Source of the DNA: Azolla caroliniana
Lineage: Eukaryota; Polypodiophyta
Assembly (NCBI GenBank): GCA_043228905.1
Contig: JBHGNT010000008.1
Span: 22,072,001-22,136,000 of the forward strand
Direction: 5' to 3'
Length of the DNA: 64,000 nt
In this document: positions 1-10,200 of the stretch, one piece after another
Position numbering within the stretch: the stretch's first letter is position 1
Layout of the letters: each line of letters opens with the position of its first letter
Program-made: the position numbers and the translations under genes
The notes under the pieces: model-generated
Databases searched by the model: none
Seen by the model: the letters and a program-made list of their open reading frames with translations, nothing else
What the model was told of the DNA's origin: nothing

Positions 1-506
1 AATTTTGTTTATTGTAGTCCTCATACTATCAATGTCTCCAAAGTTGGCTTGGAACTCATTAATAAACCCTTCAAAATCTTCTAATAATGGTGAGTGCTTC
101 TCTAGGAGTGGTGCAAACCACGCTAATGCAGTACTCGTTAACAAGGTACCAACTAGACACACACGAGCAACATCAATTGGGTAACAGCTAGGATGCAATT
201 TAATCACAAGTCGTACCTGATTTAAAAATCCACGAAATTGAGACCTTGTACCATCAAACTTGGCCGACAGACTAATCTTGGGTTCCTTCGACGAGGTTTG
301 AACTTCCGCCGCTTCTTGTTGCAATAGAGTAGTCTCCAATTGATGCACCCGTTGAGATAATTCTTCATATTGTTGTACTTTCTTAGCACTTGTTGTAGGT
401 CTCCCAACAATCTTTGATTTTCATGCTCTAGTGCCACGAATTTGGTTGTTAGCATTTCGAGCTCGGAAAGAACACGCATATATTCTTGCTTGCTAACGAA
501 CTCCAT
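1..506 (-). pseudogene. Ty3/gypsy gag fragment (frameshifted, runs off the left edge)
   Basis: Start codon at 506-504 on the minus strand. The N-terminal ~60 residues form a Glu/Gln/Leu-rich coiled-coil-like stretch (MEFVSKQEYMRVLSELEML...). Near 380-400 the frame shifts; in the new frame the coil continues and is followed by a stretch resembling the capsid region of Ty3/gypsy gag, with the wording SAKFDGTRSQFRGFLNQV, then a TALAWFAPLLEK-like block. That wording is typical of chromovirus-like gags with a DUF4939/retrotrans_gag domain. The open part in the first frame ends near 222. The element lies left-facing: its LTR and primer site are to the right at 1485-1926. Downstream pol would lie beyond position 1. 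Family assignment is from motif memory. Confidence 0.7.
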
Positions 507-800
507 AGTTGCGACAGAAAATTGCTAGATTTGCCTGAATAAGGTTAAGATAAGAAGAAGAAGTCGGAGAAGAAGAAAAGAGTTAGATTAGGTTCAAACT
601 GTCGTGACTTGAGAATAGGAGAGAGATAAATAAGATGACAATAGAAGGTAGAGGGAGAGAGAGAGAGAGAGAGAGAGAAAGAAAGAACACTAGAAATGGA
701 AAAAGAGTTTATATTATAGGAGAGCAAGGATTACAAAGAGTAGGCTAAGGGGCTACAAACTGGTGTTGAACCGAATAAGTTGTGATGAATGAATAGACAC

Positions 801-923
801 CTATTTATAGGTCCTTATAGAGTATTCTAGAATGTTCTAGAATATTTTAGATATTTATGATATTTAATATAATAATGGAATATCCTAGAATGTTCTGGAA
901 TACTCTAGAATGTTCTAGAATAC
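801..923 (-). promoter_or_regulatory. TATA box preceded by two heat-shock-element-like arrays
   Basis: On the minus strand a TATA box (CTATAAATAG, 810-801) is preceded upstream by alternating TTC/GAA pentamers at about 825-852 and 892-923 (core TTCTAGAATGTTCTAGAA). The spacing matches the nGAAnnTTCnnGAAn heat shock factor site. Transcription from here would run left into the gag start at 506. The function is inferred; an AT-rich simple repeat could imitate the pattern. Confidence 0.4.
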
Positions 924-971
924 TCTAAATATCTTATAATAACTAATAATACATTTATCATAACTATACAT

Positions 972-1045
972 CATATATGTTAGTATAATGGTTAAAGGTC
1001 TAACATATAGACCAAGACGTCTTGGGCTTGAATCCTTGTAAGGCC
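972..1045 (+). repeat. tRNA-derived SINE candidate
   Basis: Contains a perfect RNA polymerase III A box (TAGTATAATGG, 981-991) and a near-consensus B box (GGCTTGAATCC, about 1025-1035) at tRNA-like spacing. The acceptor stem does not pair, so it is not a working tRNA gene. Confidence 0.4.
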
Positions 1046-1484
1046 AAAATGTATGTTGTCATGACATTGACCTCTTACACATACGACACCAAACGCATAT
1101 CATTTACATAGAAATCAAGCTATTGACCTCATACGCAAATGTAACATATGTATGTCATAATACACAATTGAGGTATTAACCTCGTACACATACGACCCTA
1201 ATCACATATTAAATATATGTCAAATGAGGTATTGACCTCGTGCACATATGTAAACGTTTTATATAACCAATTAATTACCACTACAACATCATTGAATTAA
1301 TGAAAAAAAAATTACATATGACCATATACATGATTAGAAGGGAGAAGAAAAAATAGAAAAAAAAAACAAGAAAGATTACCGAAGTTCCTTTGTTGGTCGT
1401 TGTCTGAATCAAGGCCGACCGCACATCGATCGATCACCATCAATCAAGAAGACAAAAGACAACAAAAAAAACATTAGAACATGA

Positions 1485-1496
1485 GCTCTAAAACCA
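1485..1496 (-). other. Primer binding site of the left Ty3/gypsy element
   Basis: Minus-strand TGGTTTTAGAGC, a slightly altered form of the usual plant TGGTATCAGAGC initiator-Met tRNA primer site, sits just inside the LTR end and is followed by the familiar 'TCATGTTC'. Confidence 0.5.
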
Positions 1497-1499
1497 ATT

Positions 1500-1926
1500 A
1501 TTAGAGATATGCCCTAATGTAAGCATATGATAAGGATAAAAGATAGATAGATAGAAAGGAGAGAGAGAAAGAAGGGTGTCGATCCACCCGACCACCCTCG
1601 AGCAAAGGGATCGAGACGGACTCAAGCCTCGATAAGCGTCCTATACCACCGTCGTGGCGTCGAGTCGTACCTGGTGCTGGCGCGCTCACTACAAGAGTTG
1701 ACCCACCACAAGAACAGAGTCTCGACGTAGTCAAAAGATGATGAAATGAGGGTAGCTAAGCCTCTTATTTATAGTGATACCCAAGGCCCCCAGACAAGTT
1801 CAAACTTGGCCCAATGGGTTGTCTCAATCCCGAGGATTAAAAGTAATCATCCCCTTCTTTATACTCTCCTATAGAATACTACGGTAAATTCTCACCACGA
1901 GATATTATATGGTCATGCCCGTAACA
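1500..1926 (-). mobile_element. 5' LTR of left-facing Ty3/gypsy element
   Basis: The minus-strand LTR would begin TGTTACGGGC at 1926 and end at the primer site near 1500 (about 427 bp). It carries a TATA box (TATAAATAA, 1773-1765) and a GA/CT-rich R-U5 part at about 1540-1580. The inner end is not a clean CA, so that boundary is uncertain. The matching 3' LTR lies outside the window. Confidence 0.5.
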
Positions 1927-2377
1927 ATTTCGGTTGCCAATTTCAACTCAACCAAGTCTTGCAGTTGATTATATATTTAGGATTTTAGTTGTAACTTTTA
2001 ATATTCTCAAATCTGGAGGTGTTCCTTCATCTATACACTATTTCTCCAAAGGTAAAATTTACATTAAAGTGGTGGCTTCATTGGTGTTCTTTGCTCATTG
2101 GAAGTTTCATGGTCCTATTTCAACAACTATAAGTGGTCATCTTGACATTCATGGGGTAAGTTTGAGCATTTGAGTTGCTTCTGAGTCAACATTTAGACAA
2201 AGGCAAAAGAAGCATGTAATGCACATGGAAATTTTTAGCTATCCTAGAAATAAACATGTCAAGATAACAATAAGCATCTTGCTTGTTGGAGCCTTCCATG
2301 ATGTGACGAAATGTTGAATCATTCATCATTAAGTCAAAACATTATGCAAGCAATCTACCTCTAACAATATAAGGGTT
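1927..2377. other. Intergenic / 3' flank of PPR gene 1
   Basis: No convincing gene. It holds the 3' flank of the minus-strand PPR gene. The short ORF at 1934-2173 has no recognisable motif. Confidence 0.4.
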
Positions 2378-5221
2378 TTAATTTTGTTTGTCAACTACCT
2401 GTACCAGCCGCATTCTATTAAACATTAGTTGTGCCTCCATTCCCATGCCAGCTGCAGCATATATATTTGACAATGCTACATATGGCTCAGGATTCTGTGA
2501 ATCTAATCGAAACAGTTTCTTTGCAACACGTTCCCCTCGTTCCACATCAATTTGTTTTCGGCAAGCACCAAGCAAGGTTGTCCAAGATACAACTGTTGGA
2601 TCATGTGGCATGTCAGCTATAAGTGCTTCAGCCTCATCTAACTTTCCTGCCCTCGCCAACAAATCAATCAGACAATTAAAAAGATCTGTTCCCGCAGTCA
2701 TGCGAATCATAGAATCAAAGGCAATTTTCACCTCATCTACCAGCCCATCATGACTGCAGGCAGAAATTATGCTAATAAGAGTGGCTTTGTTTGGCATCAG
2801 CCCTTCATTAAACATCTCATTTAAGAGATGAAGAGCTCTCTTGCCATGTCCATATTGAGCATTTGCTTGAATGATGGCAGTCCATGAGTCTATGTTTCGT
2901 GTAGACAATGCATAGAACTCTCTTTCTGCAAGTTCAACATGGCCACAATTCGCGTACATGTTCAGAAGTGTTGTTTGCACCTTCTCATCGAATTGAAGTA
3001 TAGAAGATGCTATTGCAGCATGTATTTGATGACCCTTTGATAAAGTGTTTTGGCCAGAGCATGCCTCAAGGATGCTCACAAATGTCGAGCTGTTTGGTAA
3101 CAAGCCTTCCTGTTGCATTTGATCAAATCGTTGGAAGACCTTCTTTCCATTACCACTTTGGGTTAATCCAGGCATCAGAGCATTCCATGAAGCAACATTT
3201 CTATTATTTTCACCAAACAGAGTGCATGCATCCACAAGGCTATCACATTTACAATACATGGATATTAATGAAGTCTCTATGACCACATCTAACTCCTGTG
3301 GTATTGCTACAAGGCATGCATGTATTTTCTTTGCTTTTGGTAGCATGCCTTTGCCAAGGAATGCACACAGAATGCTTGTATATGTGACTTTGTCAGGAAT
3401 TTCTCCTTCCCCATGCATACGTTCGAACATGTCTAGGGCATTATTGATCTGATCAACCTGAGCATGAGCTGAGATAATGACACTCCAGGATACTATATCT
3501 TTTTCTGGCAACTCACAGAACAACCTTTGTGCACATGCTAGGTTGCCACATTTTCCATACATGTTCAGTAAAGCTGTTCCAAGCACTGCATTGGAGCTAT
3601 ATTCCATTCCTATAATACAACCGTGAATCCATGTGCCCTGAGAAATGGCTTTCAATGAGGAACACGCATCAAGAACACCAAGAAATGTGACTTCACTTGG
3701 CAAAACCGCTTCATTAAGCATTTGCTGAAATAGATGAAGTGCTTCTCCATGATGAGAATTCCCAGTGCACCCTGAGATCATAGCGTTCCACGAAATCACA
3801 TTCCGTTCATGCATATTTCCAAAAGTCTTGTATGCATCAACCAACCTACCACATTTGCTATACATTTCGATGATGCCAATATTCAGGCTAGGATCAAATT
3901 CTAGGTTATTCTCAATGATACAAGTATGAAGCCAACTCCCTATATTTACTTCAACTTGGCTACCACATGCATCTAGGAGAGGAAGGTAGATAAATTTGTT
4001 GAGTGACATGTCATTGTCAAGCATAGCTACTGTTAAGCGAAGGGCCCTATCCAGGTTCATATCCTTAGCAAACAAAGATATAATGGTGTTCCATGAAGAG
4101 ACAGTCCGGTTAGAGAGTGAATTGAATATCCTGAAGGCATGTTCTAGGTTGCCACATTTGGCATGCATGTTCATGAGAGAGATTCCCACTTCCACATTGG
4201 AACCTGCTTTGGTCCCTCTGATATTCATTTCTATCCATGGTTCATCAAGCATCAATCCTTGCTTTGTACATGCATCAAGAAGACTAACAAAAGTAATGGC
4301 ATCAGGCACGATAGGCCCAAGCTTCATGTCTTCAATCAATCGAATAGCTTGCTTCATGTGCCCATGCTGAGCATATACTGTTATCATTGCATTCCACACA
4401 ATAACATCTCGCTTTGTGATCTCAGAAAACATCTCTTGTGCATTGTCTACACTTCCACACTTCCCATACATGCTTATAACAGCTGTTCCTACTGAGGATT
4501 CATAAATAAATTCGCTGAATACACACAGAGCGTGCAGTCTTTTCCCAACATACAAATCCACTTTTTCAGTGGTACAAGCTAACAGCATGTTGAGAAAGGT
4601 AACCTTCTCTGGAAGCAATGCTTGCTGATATATCTGATTGAAAAGCTGAAATGCATCTTTGGTTTTTCCAAACAGATCAAAAGTCGCAATCATTGCATTA
4701 AAAGAAACCACGTCTTGCTCTAAAAGCTTATCAAACAAAATCTCTGCATCGGGCAAGCTACCACATTTCGAATACATGTTTACAAATGCAGTTCCGACCA
4801 CTGTATCCCTCTCTAGCTCGGTTCCTTGAATGCAAGCATGCAATCTTCTTCCTTCTTCCAACTCTTGCTGCTTTTCGAATGCAGAAAGAACTCCAACTAG
4901 AATGAATCTGTCAGGAAACATGCCCTCCATGGCCATCTGATTGAAAATCCGAATAGAGACCTCAATTTTCCCATTCTCCGCGAACGATCGGATGGCGAAG
5001 TTCCAGGAGAAGTGGTCTTTGAGGTGGAAAGGGAACGAATCAAAGACGGAAGATAGTTCACGCAAAGCTCCGAGGGCTCCATAGGCCCGTAGGAGTAAGT
5101 TGCAGAGGAATGCGTTCTGTTCGAGTCCACGATGGAGGAGGTCGCCATGGATGGACAGAGCGCAGGGTAGGTTCTCTGCAGAGCGCAGAAGCGAAGCGAA
5201 ATGGGCATGGCTCCGAAGCAT
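2378..5221 (-). CDS. PLS-class pentatricopeptide repeat protein with E1/E2-type tail, no DYW
   Basis: Intronless 947-residue ORF, as is usual for plant PPR genes. Nearly the whole protein is P, L and S type PPR motifs of 31-36 residues; recurring signatures are GTALLNMYGKCG, DVIVWNAMITVYAQHG and PDKVTYTSILCA. From about residue 844 come LIDLLARAGKLDEAEALIADMP and SWTTLLGACRKQ, then an E2-like part (PYVALSNIYAAAG) that ends at MRLVQVVDKQN. The family binds single-stranded RNA one base per repeat in mitochondria or plastids, for editing, splicing or stability; E-type members usually recruit a separate DYW deaminase. Residues 1-20 are not clearly a transit peptide, so the organelle is unknown. 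The first ATG is used. The end is abrupt compared with typical E2/DYW tails, so truncation by a nearby stop is possible. A donor-like CAG/GTAGTT lies near 2392, but no DYW exon was found downstream. Confidence 0.9.
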   Translation of the reverse strand: MLRSHAHFASLLRSAENLPCALSIHGDLLHRGLEQNAFLCNLLLRAYGALGALRELSSVFDSFPFHLKDHFSWNFAIRSFAENGKIEVSIRIFNQMAMEGMFPDRFILVGVLSAFEKQQELEEGRRLHACIQGTELERDTVVGTAFVNMYSKCGSLPDAEILFDKLLEQDVVSFNAMIATFDLFGKTKDAFQLFNQIYQQALLPEKVTFLNMLLACTTEKVDLYVGKRLHALCVFSEFIYESSVGTAVISMYGKCGSVDNAQEMFSEITKRDVIVWNAMITVYAQHGHMKQAIRLIEDMKLGPIVPDAITFVSLLDACTKQGLMLDEPWIEMNIRGTKAGSNVEVGISLMNMHAKCGNLEHAFRIFNSLSNRTVSSWNTIISLFAKDMNLDRALRLTVAMLDNDMSLNKFIYLPLLDACGSQVEVNIGSWLHTCIIENNLEFDPSLNIGIIEMYSKCGRLVDAYKTFGNMHERNVISWNAMISGCTGNSHHGEALHLFQQMLNEAVLPSEVTFLGVLDACSSLKAISQGTWIHGCIIGMEYSSNAVLGTALLNMYGKCGNLACAQRLFCELPEKDIVSWSVIISAHAQVDQINNALDMFERMHGEGEIPDKVTYTSILCAFLGKGMLPKAKKIHACLVAIPQELDVVIETSLISMYCKCDSLVDACTLFGENNRNVASWNALMPGLTQSGNGKKVFQRFDQMQQEGLLPNSSTFVSILEACSGQNTLSKGHQIHAAIASSILQFDEKVQTTLLNMYANCGHVELAEREFYALSTRNIDSWTAIIQANAQYGHGKRALHLLNEMFNEGLMPNKATLISIISACSHDGLVDEVKIAFDSMIRMTAGTDLFNCLIDLLARAGKLDEAEALIADMPHDPTVVSWTTLLGACRKQIDVERGERVAKKLFRLDSQNPEPYVALSNIYAAAGMGMEAQLMFNRMRLVQVVDKQN

Positions 5222-5259
5222 GTGTCTGTATGTATGTATGTGTGTTGAAAACTGATATG

Positions 5260-5580
5260 TGTGGCTTAACGGTTAAAACGGTTCGTTTCGGTTTTAATCG
5301 GTTTGATGGTTTAGAGTTGCCAATTTGTTTATTTTTTAATTATTTTTTTTAAACAACCTTTTCATTTTAAGCCTAATTCTCACACCTTAGGAATAAATCT
5401 TTAAAGTTTTGAAATTTTGAAATTTGAAGATTTGGATTTTTTGTAACGGTTTGGTCAAAACAATTGCAACTTAAATAGTTTCGTGGTTTGGTTCGGTTCT
5501 GTTCAAGTTTCAAATTTTTTAAATAGTTTGGTTTTAAACCGGTTTGATTTTGACACTCTCGAACCGAACCTTTGTCGATT
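5260..5580. repeat. CGGTT-rich dispersed repeat upstream of PPR gene 1
   Basis: Contains many variants of CGGTTTGGTTCGGTT and AACCGAACC. Similar AACCGAACC-rich repeats are common in plant genomes. The two ends are roughly complementary, so a decayed MITE is possible. No coding content. Confidence 0.35.
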
Positions 5581-5839
5581 GTCGATGGCAACCCAAATAG
5601 ATGCATGCCATTCATTACCCTACCGACACATCTCGAGTCAAGTCAATATGCTCATTATTGAGTGGTTCGACATTAGCTTTGTTTGCACAACTATTAGAAG
5701 TGGAGGCCTCCATGGTTAATATGATTTTGAAGAATTTGTTGAGGAACTCAAATCATGTTTTTGAGACACGGATAGTATAATGACCATCATCAGCAAAAAC
5801 TTGATGGCTTCAACGAGTGGATCAACCAATATTGATGTA

Positions 5840-6260
5840 TACAGTTGAATTTTGCCTTCTTGCTTGTGATATTTGTTCCCTAGGATGAACAAACTTCAAT
5901 GGTATGATTTCACTATGGGCTTCATAACTATGTTAAGAATCTTCGTCAAACTTTTATCAAGGAGTTGATCTCTCCCTAAGGCAATCAATGGAGTGGGATG
6001 GAGTGACACTCGACTTTTTGAGCAACTTTCAAAACAACTAAGGGCAAGACCAACTACACGTCAAGTTGTTGCAAAATGGCCACATAGATAACCATTTAAA
6101 ACCCCGATGGATCCTCCCACACCAATGGATATTGAAGGAACACTTCGAAAAGGGCCTTTATTGGATGATGAAAAACAACTTGGTCATGTAATTGTATATG
6201 ATTGTAATGTGGTGGTCTAGGGGCACATAGTTGTGGATTGTCCCCAAGACTAAAGCATCA
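5840..6260 (+). pseudogene. Ty3/gypsy gag C-terminal remnant
   Basis: Broken reading frames. Around 6196-6242 is a degenerate zinc-knuckle tail (G-H-I-V-V-D-C-P) after an in-frame stop; earlier cysteines are lost. It is the start of a decayed element whose protease, RNase H and integrase remnants follow in order on the same strand. Confidence 0.45.
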
Positions 6261-6413
6261 AGTAAATTGAATCGTCACCATTGATAAACCCGATTCTAGC
6301 TCATTAGAGATAACTAACATTCCTATTAGCCTAAGCATATCAAATAGATTTTAACTCCTAGGTCAATTAAATGAGGAAGTGAATGAACAATTCCAACTAG
6401 AATCAGAGCCATT

Positions 6414-6850
6414 TTGTTGGACAACCCAATACCGTCAAAGACTATTCCTAGCATTAGTTCTATTTCATCCAAGCAAGCTAACAAAGTTTTCTTGATTCAA
6501 GTAGATATTAGCACATATGTTTGTCATCAAGTTTACGTTCTAACTCTGTTAGGAAATTCTTGTTTCATGGATAGAGATTTTGTATTGTTGTATCAAATAT
6601 CTTTATATAAACTATCCTTTCCAACTTTTATAGTAACCATTGACGGTTGCCCCACAACTTCTACAAATATAGTTGAAGAGTATGAGTCTTATATGAGTAC
6701 TCTTAGGTGACTTACCATGTATATTATCTTTCAATATGACTTGCAACCACGAGCATTTGATTCTCCTTGGTTTGTTCAAGCTTCGTAATACATATATTAA
6801 TTGGAAAGCTTGAGAAATTAAGAGAAGAAAACTAGGCAATCAAGAATTTC
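6414..6850 (+). pseudogene. Ty3/gypsy aspartic protease remnant
   Basis: The frame at 6414-6710 reads ...LTLLGNSCFMDRDFVLLYQ..TIDGCP, matching the LLDSGASSxFMDxxFV...VxDGxP pattern of Ty3/gypsy proteases with the catalytic D-S-G lost (LLGNS). Just downstream, FNMTCNHEHLILLGLFKL and INWK match the usual protease to RT linker (LGLPWL..INW). Confidence 0.6.
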
Positions 6851-6954
6851 AACGTGATGATGTCACGACACAGTGAGTGTGTCCATGACCGTTGATTTTA
6901 TTAGGTGAGAGGATCAACCTCACAAAATTTGAGTTGTCTAATTACAAGAGCTAC

Positions 6955-7226
6955 GCAAATGCATGGTTAAGGTCGGTAAAAGTTTTTTTTCCCGAAAAAA
7001 AAAACTCCTTTCATTAGTTATAAAAGTTTACAGATGAGGGTATTATATACAAATCCCCGTAGGGACACAATAGTTCCATCTTATGTGGATGCCCATTGAC
7101 TCAAGAAAGGGAGAGGACGACCATTGGTGGATGAAGGCTGGTCGTTGTCTTTCAACTCCATCGGAATATTTTTTGTTTGGTCTCTTGAGGCAAAAAAACT
7201 TTTACTGACCTTAAACATGCATTTGC
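6955..7226. repeat. 35 bp inverted repeat enclosing a LINE-type tail
   Basis: Arms 6955-6989 and 7192-7226 are reverse complements with about two mismatches. The right arm is part of the RNase H reading frame; the left arm is an inverted copy of it. Reverse transcriptase sequence expected between protease and RNase H is missing here. Confidence 0.6.
6985..7190 (-). mobile_element. LINE-type 3' tail, copy 1 (5'-truncated)
   Basis: On the minus strand this ends TAACTAATGAAAGGAG, a T run, CGGG and then an A run. The body is closely similar to the plus-strand copy at 61440-61631 (shared 'gccttcatccaacaatgg' type stretches and 'gagtcaatg..atccacataagatggaa'). No coding content remains. It is nested in the Ty3/gypsy remnant. 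Confidence 0.55.
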
Positions 7227-7640
7227 ATCTACACATAGTCTATCCCATGCTAATTTACGTAAACCATTTCTACTTGAATTAATCCATCTTTTCACTATTG
7301 GGAGTGTCTATCATAGCTAAGAGTTGTTGGGCAATTACATACAATATCTTTTAATGCACAAATATTCAATGCTCCTAGATCAACTATGAAGTTCATGATA
7401 AAGAACTTTTGGCCATTGTTGATTCTAATATCCATTTTTTAGAAGGATCACCTCATCAAGTCATGGTGTATAGCGATAACAAGAACCTTACTTACTTCTA
7501 GAATGTGTGAGTTCTAAATAGGAGACAAGCTCATCGAGCACAATATCTCACTCGTTTTGATTTCAAGATTACATATAGGCACGAGACACAACAAGGAAAA
7601 CCATGTGGTTTACCATGACACCTGTAATTCGCACCTTTAC
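7190..7640 (+). pseudogene. Ty3/gypsy RNase H remnant
   Basis: Broken frames read FTDLKHAFASTHSLSHANLR KPFLLE, then patterns matching [20 protein letters not shown] and FDFKITYR.GTQQGKP. These are the order and spacing of the RT thumb/RNase H of Ty3/gypsy Pol. Several stops and frameshifts; inactive. Confidence 0.65.
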
Positions 7641-7699
7641 TTGATGAGCTTGCCTTTGAAAATTAGAAGAAACTTATTTTGGGGCCGGCATGAGTCCGA

Positions 7700-8760
7700 G
7701 TGACCACAGTTTTTAAGATACAAATAGACTCAAGCATGTTTGAGATTGTCCACCATGATATTCAATTGGTTCTTTTCACTCAAGAAATTTTGGATCATAT
7801 TGATTCGAGCCATGCTTGCTTAAAAAAACAACAACACACACACACACACACGTGGATTACAAGGAATTCAAGTGTCATAATGGACTATTACAAAGGTTTT
7901 CTCTATATCATGGGAGGGCCTTCTTGTCTCAAAATATTAGAATATTATCATTCGGCTTACATGGTTGGACATTTTCGAATTCACAAGTTAATAGAATTGG
8001 TTACTTCGTCAAAGATTACAACCATTTTGGGATTCACATATGTGACATGTTGTTCTTATGACTATTATTGATTCGAGAGGGACCAAGGGAATCTATTACC
8101 TTAGATTTTATCAAGGGCTTTGATGTTGTTTAACTATGGTGGACCAATTTATGAAGATGGCACACTTCTTACCAAGTAATAAGGGCATTAGAAGCAAAGA
8201 AACACTTGATCTTGTTCCATATGGCATTATTATTGAGCATGGCCCATAATTTATCACTAAGATTTAGAAGCATTTGCTTTAATTACTAGAAATCGATTGC
8301 AAACTCTCTTTACGCTATCATCCATAGGTCAATGGTTAGACAAAGCTCACAAATCAAGAATTGGAGCAATATCTTCAATGTTCTATTAGTTGTTCAACAA
8401 GATGATTGAGCTAAAGATCTACATTTCGCTAAGTTTGCATACAATAATTTTGAACATTCCTCCATTAAGGTCATGCCATTCCTTGCACATATTGTTCATC
8501 ATCCTCGATGAACATGAATGGGGATCCTCGAAGTTCCCGTTAATCCTAGTGAAGACCGTCTGTCTAACTACAACAAGTTCAAAAGAAACTATCAACTCAT
8601 TTACAAAATTCCCAAGGAACACAAAATATTGTTATTGGTTGGCATCACCTTCAACAAACATTTCAAGTTGGTGATAGAGTATAACTATTACAATGTAACA
8701 CGAAGACCACAAGGCCTTGTGATCAATTGGATTATCAACAATTGGACCTCTTTGTGATTT
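7700..8760 (+). pseudogene. Ty3/gypsy integrase remnant
   Basis: Zinc-binding part: KILEYYHSAYMVGHFRIHKL at about 7930-8010. A broken core follows, with LDFIKGF (8100s) and a fragment resembling HGLP..DRGPQFI. Then the conserved LEIDCKLS..YHPQ.NGQT, NQELEQYL, FAYNNFEHSSIK and a D..RLSNYN..KRNYQ tail. No single long frame survives. An (AC)n run interrupts it at about 7834-7851. A chromodomain may have followed but is unrecognisable. Confidence 0.7.
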
Positions 8761-9059
8761 TTTCACAAATTAATGAGGTGACATTATGTCTTGATCTATC
8801 TCCACATATAAGCCTTGTGCAGTGCTTCATAATTCTCTTTTGGAACCTTGTGCTAATATTCCAAAACGTCTGTTGTCACTCCCACCTTGAATCTTGTTCA
8901 CGACATGACTATGGAATTGCAACTATGCTTAAATTTAATGAAAAGCCTCAACTCAATAGGTAAGAGCTTGTGGTTTGAGTGGGAGGTCAAGAATTCAAGT
9001 CTCTCTTGGATCGTTAGAGATTAAGTGGATGAATGATGGACATTAAGGAAAAAGTAGAG

Positions 9060-9445
9060 TGTAAATGGGGGAATAAAAGCATGGTGCATGCTAGAATAAA
9101 TAAAAACACCCACTAATTTTATTTGTGAGAAAGCCTCTTGAATCCTATAAAAAGGTGGAGAGGGCTCATTACTTGGGCGGGAAGGGAGAGACAAGGCAGA
9201 AACGCTCCCAAAATCCAGAGAGAGCTCAACGTGCAAGATCAACAATGACAATAGTGACATGACCATTGTTCATCGAGACGTACCGAAACTCGAAGATACA
9301 TACCCTTGGAGTTCCACTCAAGATTTTATTTTTTTTTGTATTTTTCTATGTACATATCCTTCTTTTGCCTTCAAGATTTCCACTCCATGTAACAGAGTCA
9401 AGATTTTCTTGTTATATTTACACCCCATGAACTTATTGTTGTTAA
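9060..9445 (+). mobile_element. Candidate 3' LTR of the 5.8-9.4 kb Ty3/gypsy relic
   Basis: A purine-rich tract (AAGGAAAAAGTAGAG, about 9046-9059) is followed by TG at 9060-9061. A TATA box (CTATAAAAAGG, about 9147-9157) lies in the expected place. The 3' boundary is uncertain and no matching 5' LTR was recognised upstream. Confidence 0.45.
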
Positions 9446-10200
9446 AAAAAAATTAACATAATTTATTTGACAATTATCTTGTGTGAATCCTTGTTTAAAA
9501 TAATCATGGTCCATCAAGGAGCACATTGGAATTTTCGGCATAGAATTCCAACTCCAGATACAAAGTTATGGGATTTTGACTTAGCTTGAGGACACAAAGT
9601 GGTTTCATTGGTTGTGGATTTTTCGGCTTATAATGTGAAAATGTGGCCAAGTCATCATGGTTAAAATAACTACATTTAGTTTTACCTTTGGTGGGAATGA
9701 ATGGTGACATGGTTACATTTTTTAGTAGGTGGCTTCTAACATTATGCAATTCACACAAGCTTGCAAATGTTGAGTTGGTGTGGTGTTGCATGCAACAAAT
9801 TCTGGTGTTATGTAGGAGCCCTATCACAACTTGTTTCATGTTGATCAAAGTTGCAAGATATTTGAATTTTCTAGGTGCCCATTGGTGTACAAGACTTATA
9901 TCCAAGGGTGTGTGTAGGTGACCTTTTGGTCAATGGTTGTGCATTCTTTTTTGCAAACAATTTAGGCTATTTTTGAGATCGTGAATTGTGTATTGTTGTA
10001 AAACCACTCTTGACTTTTTGTGATGACCTTTGGAACATGCCACATGGCCTATGTTAAATATCAACATGCATTGATCGTTGTCAAAACCAGGAGAAAGGTG
10101 TTAAAGTTTGAGTGAGACCATGAGGGCTTGAACTATGAAAGATGGGTTTTGATGTCATTTCCTTTTGTTTGACACTGAAGTTTTGTGTGCAAGATATGCA
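9446..10200. other. Intergenic, no gene recognised
   Basis: AT-rich. The longest frames (9504-9905 minus, 9688-9921 plus) overlap on opposite strands and match no family I know. Confidence 0.3.

Larger units (their letters stand above)
507..1484 (-). other. Long untranslated leader between gag and primer binding site
   Basis: About 1 kb without coding potential. It holds a GA microsatellite (about 655-690), a TATA box with heat-shock-element-like arrays (801-923), a tRNA-like SINE candidate (972-1045) and short interspersed copies of a 'ttgacctcgtacacatayg' type motif (about 1060-1255). It may be partly made of nested insertions, because leaders of this length are unusual for Ty3/gypsy elements. 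Confidence 0.4.

Noticed and set aside
972-1045. Functional tRNA gene
   Set aside because: A and B boxes fit, but there is no paired acceptor stem or proper anticodon arm.
2200-2377. DYW-encoding exon downstream of PPR gene 1
   Set aside because: A donor-like site exists, but no HxE or CxxC deaminase motif or DYW end was found downstream.
2378-2753. Plus-strand ORFs opposite PPR gene 1 and similar ones opposite PPR gene 2 and DUF863
   Set aside because: Shadows of strongly conserved minus-strand coding regions.
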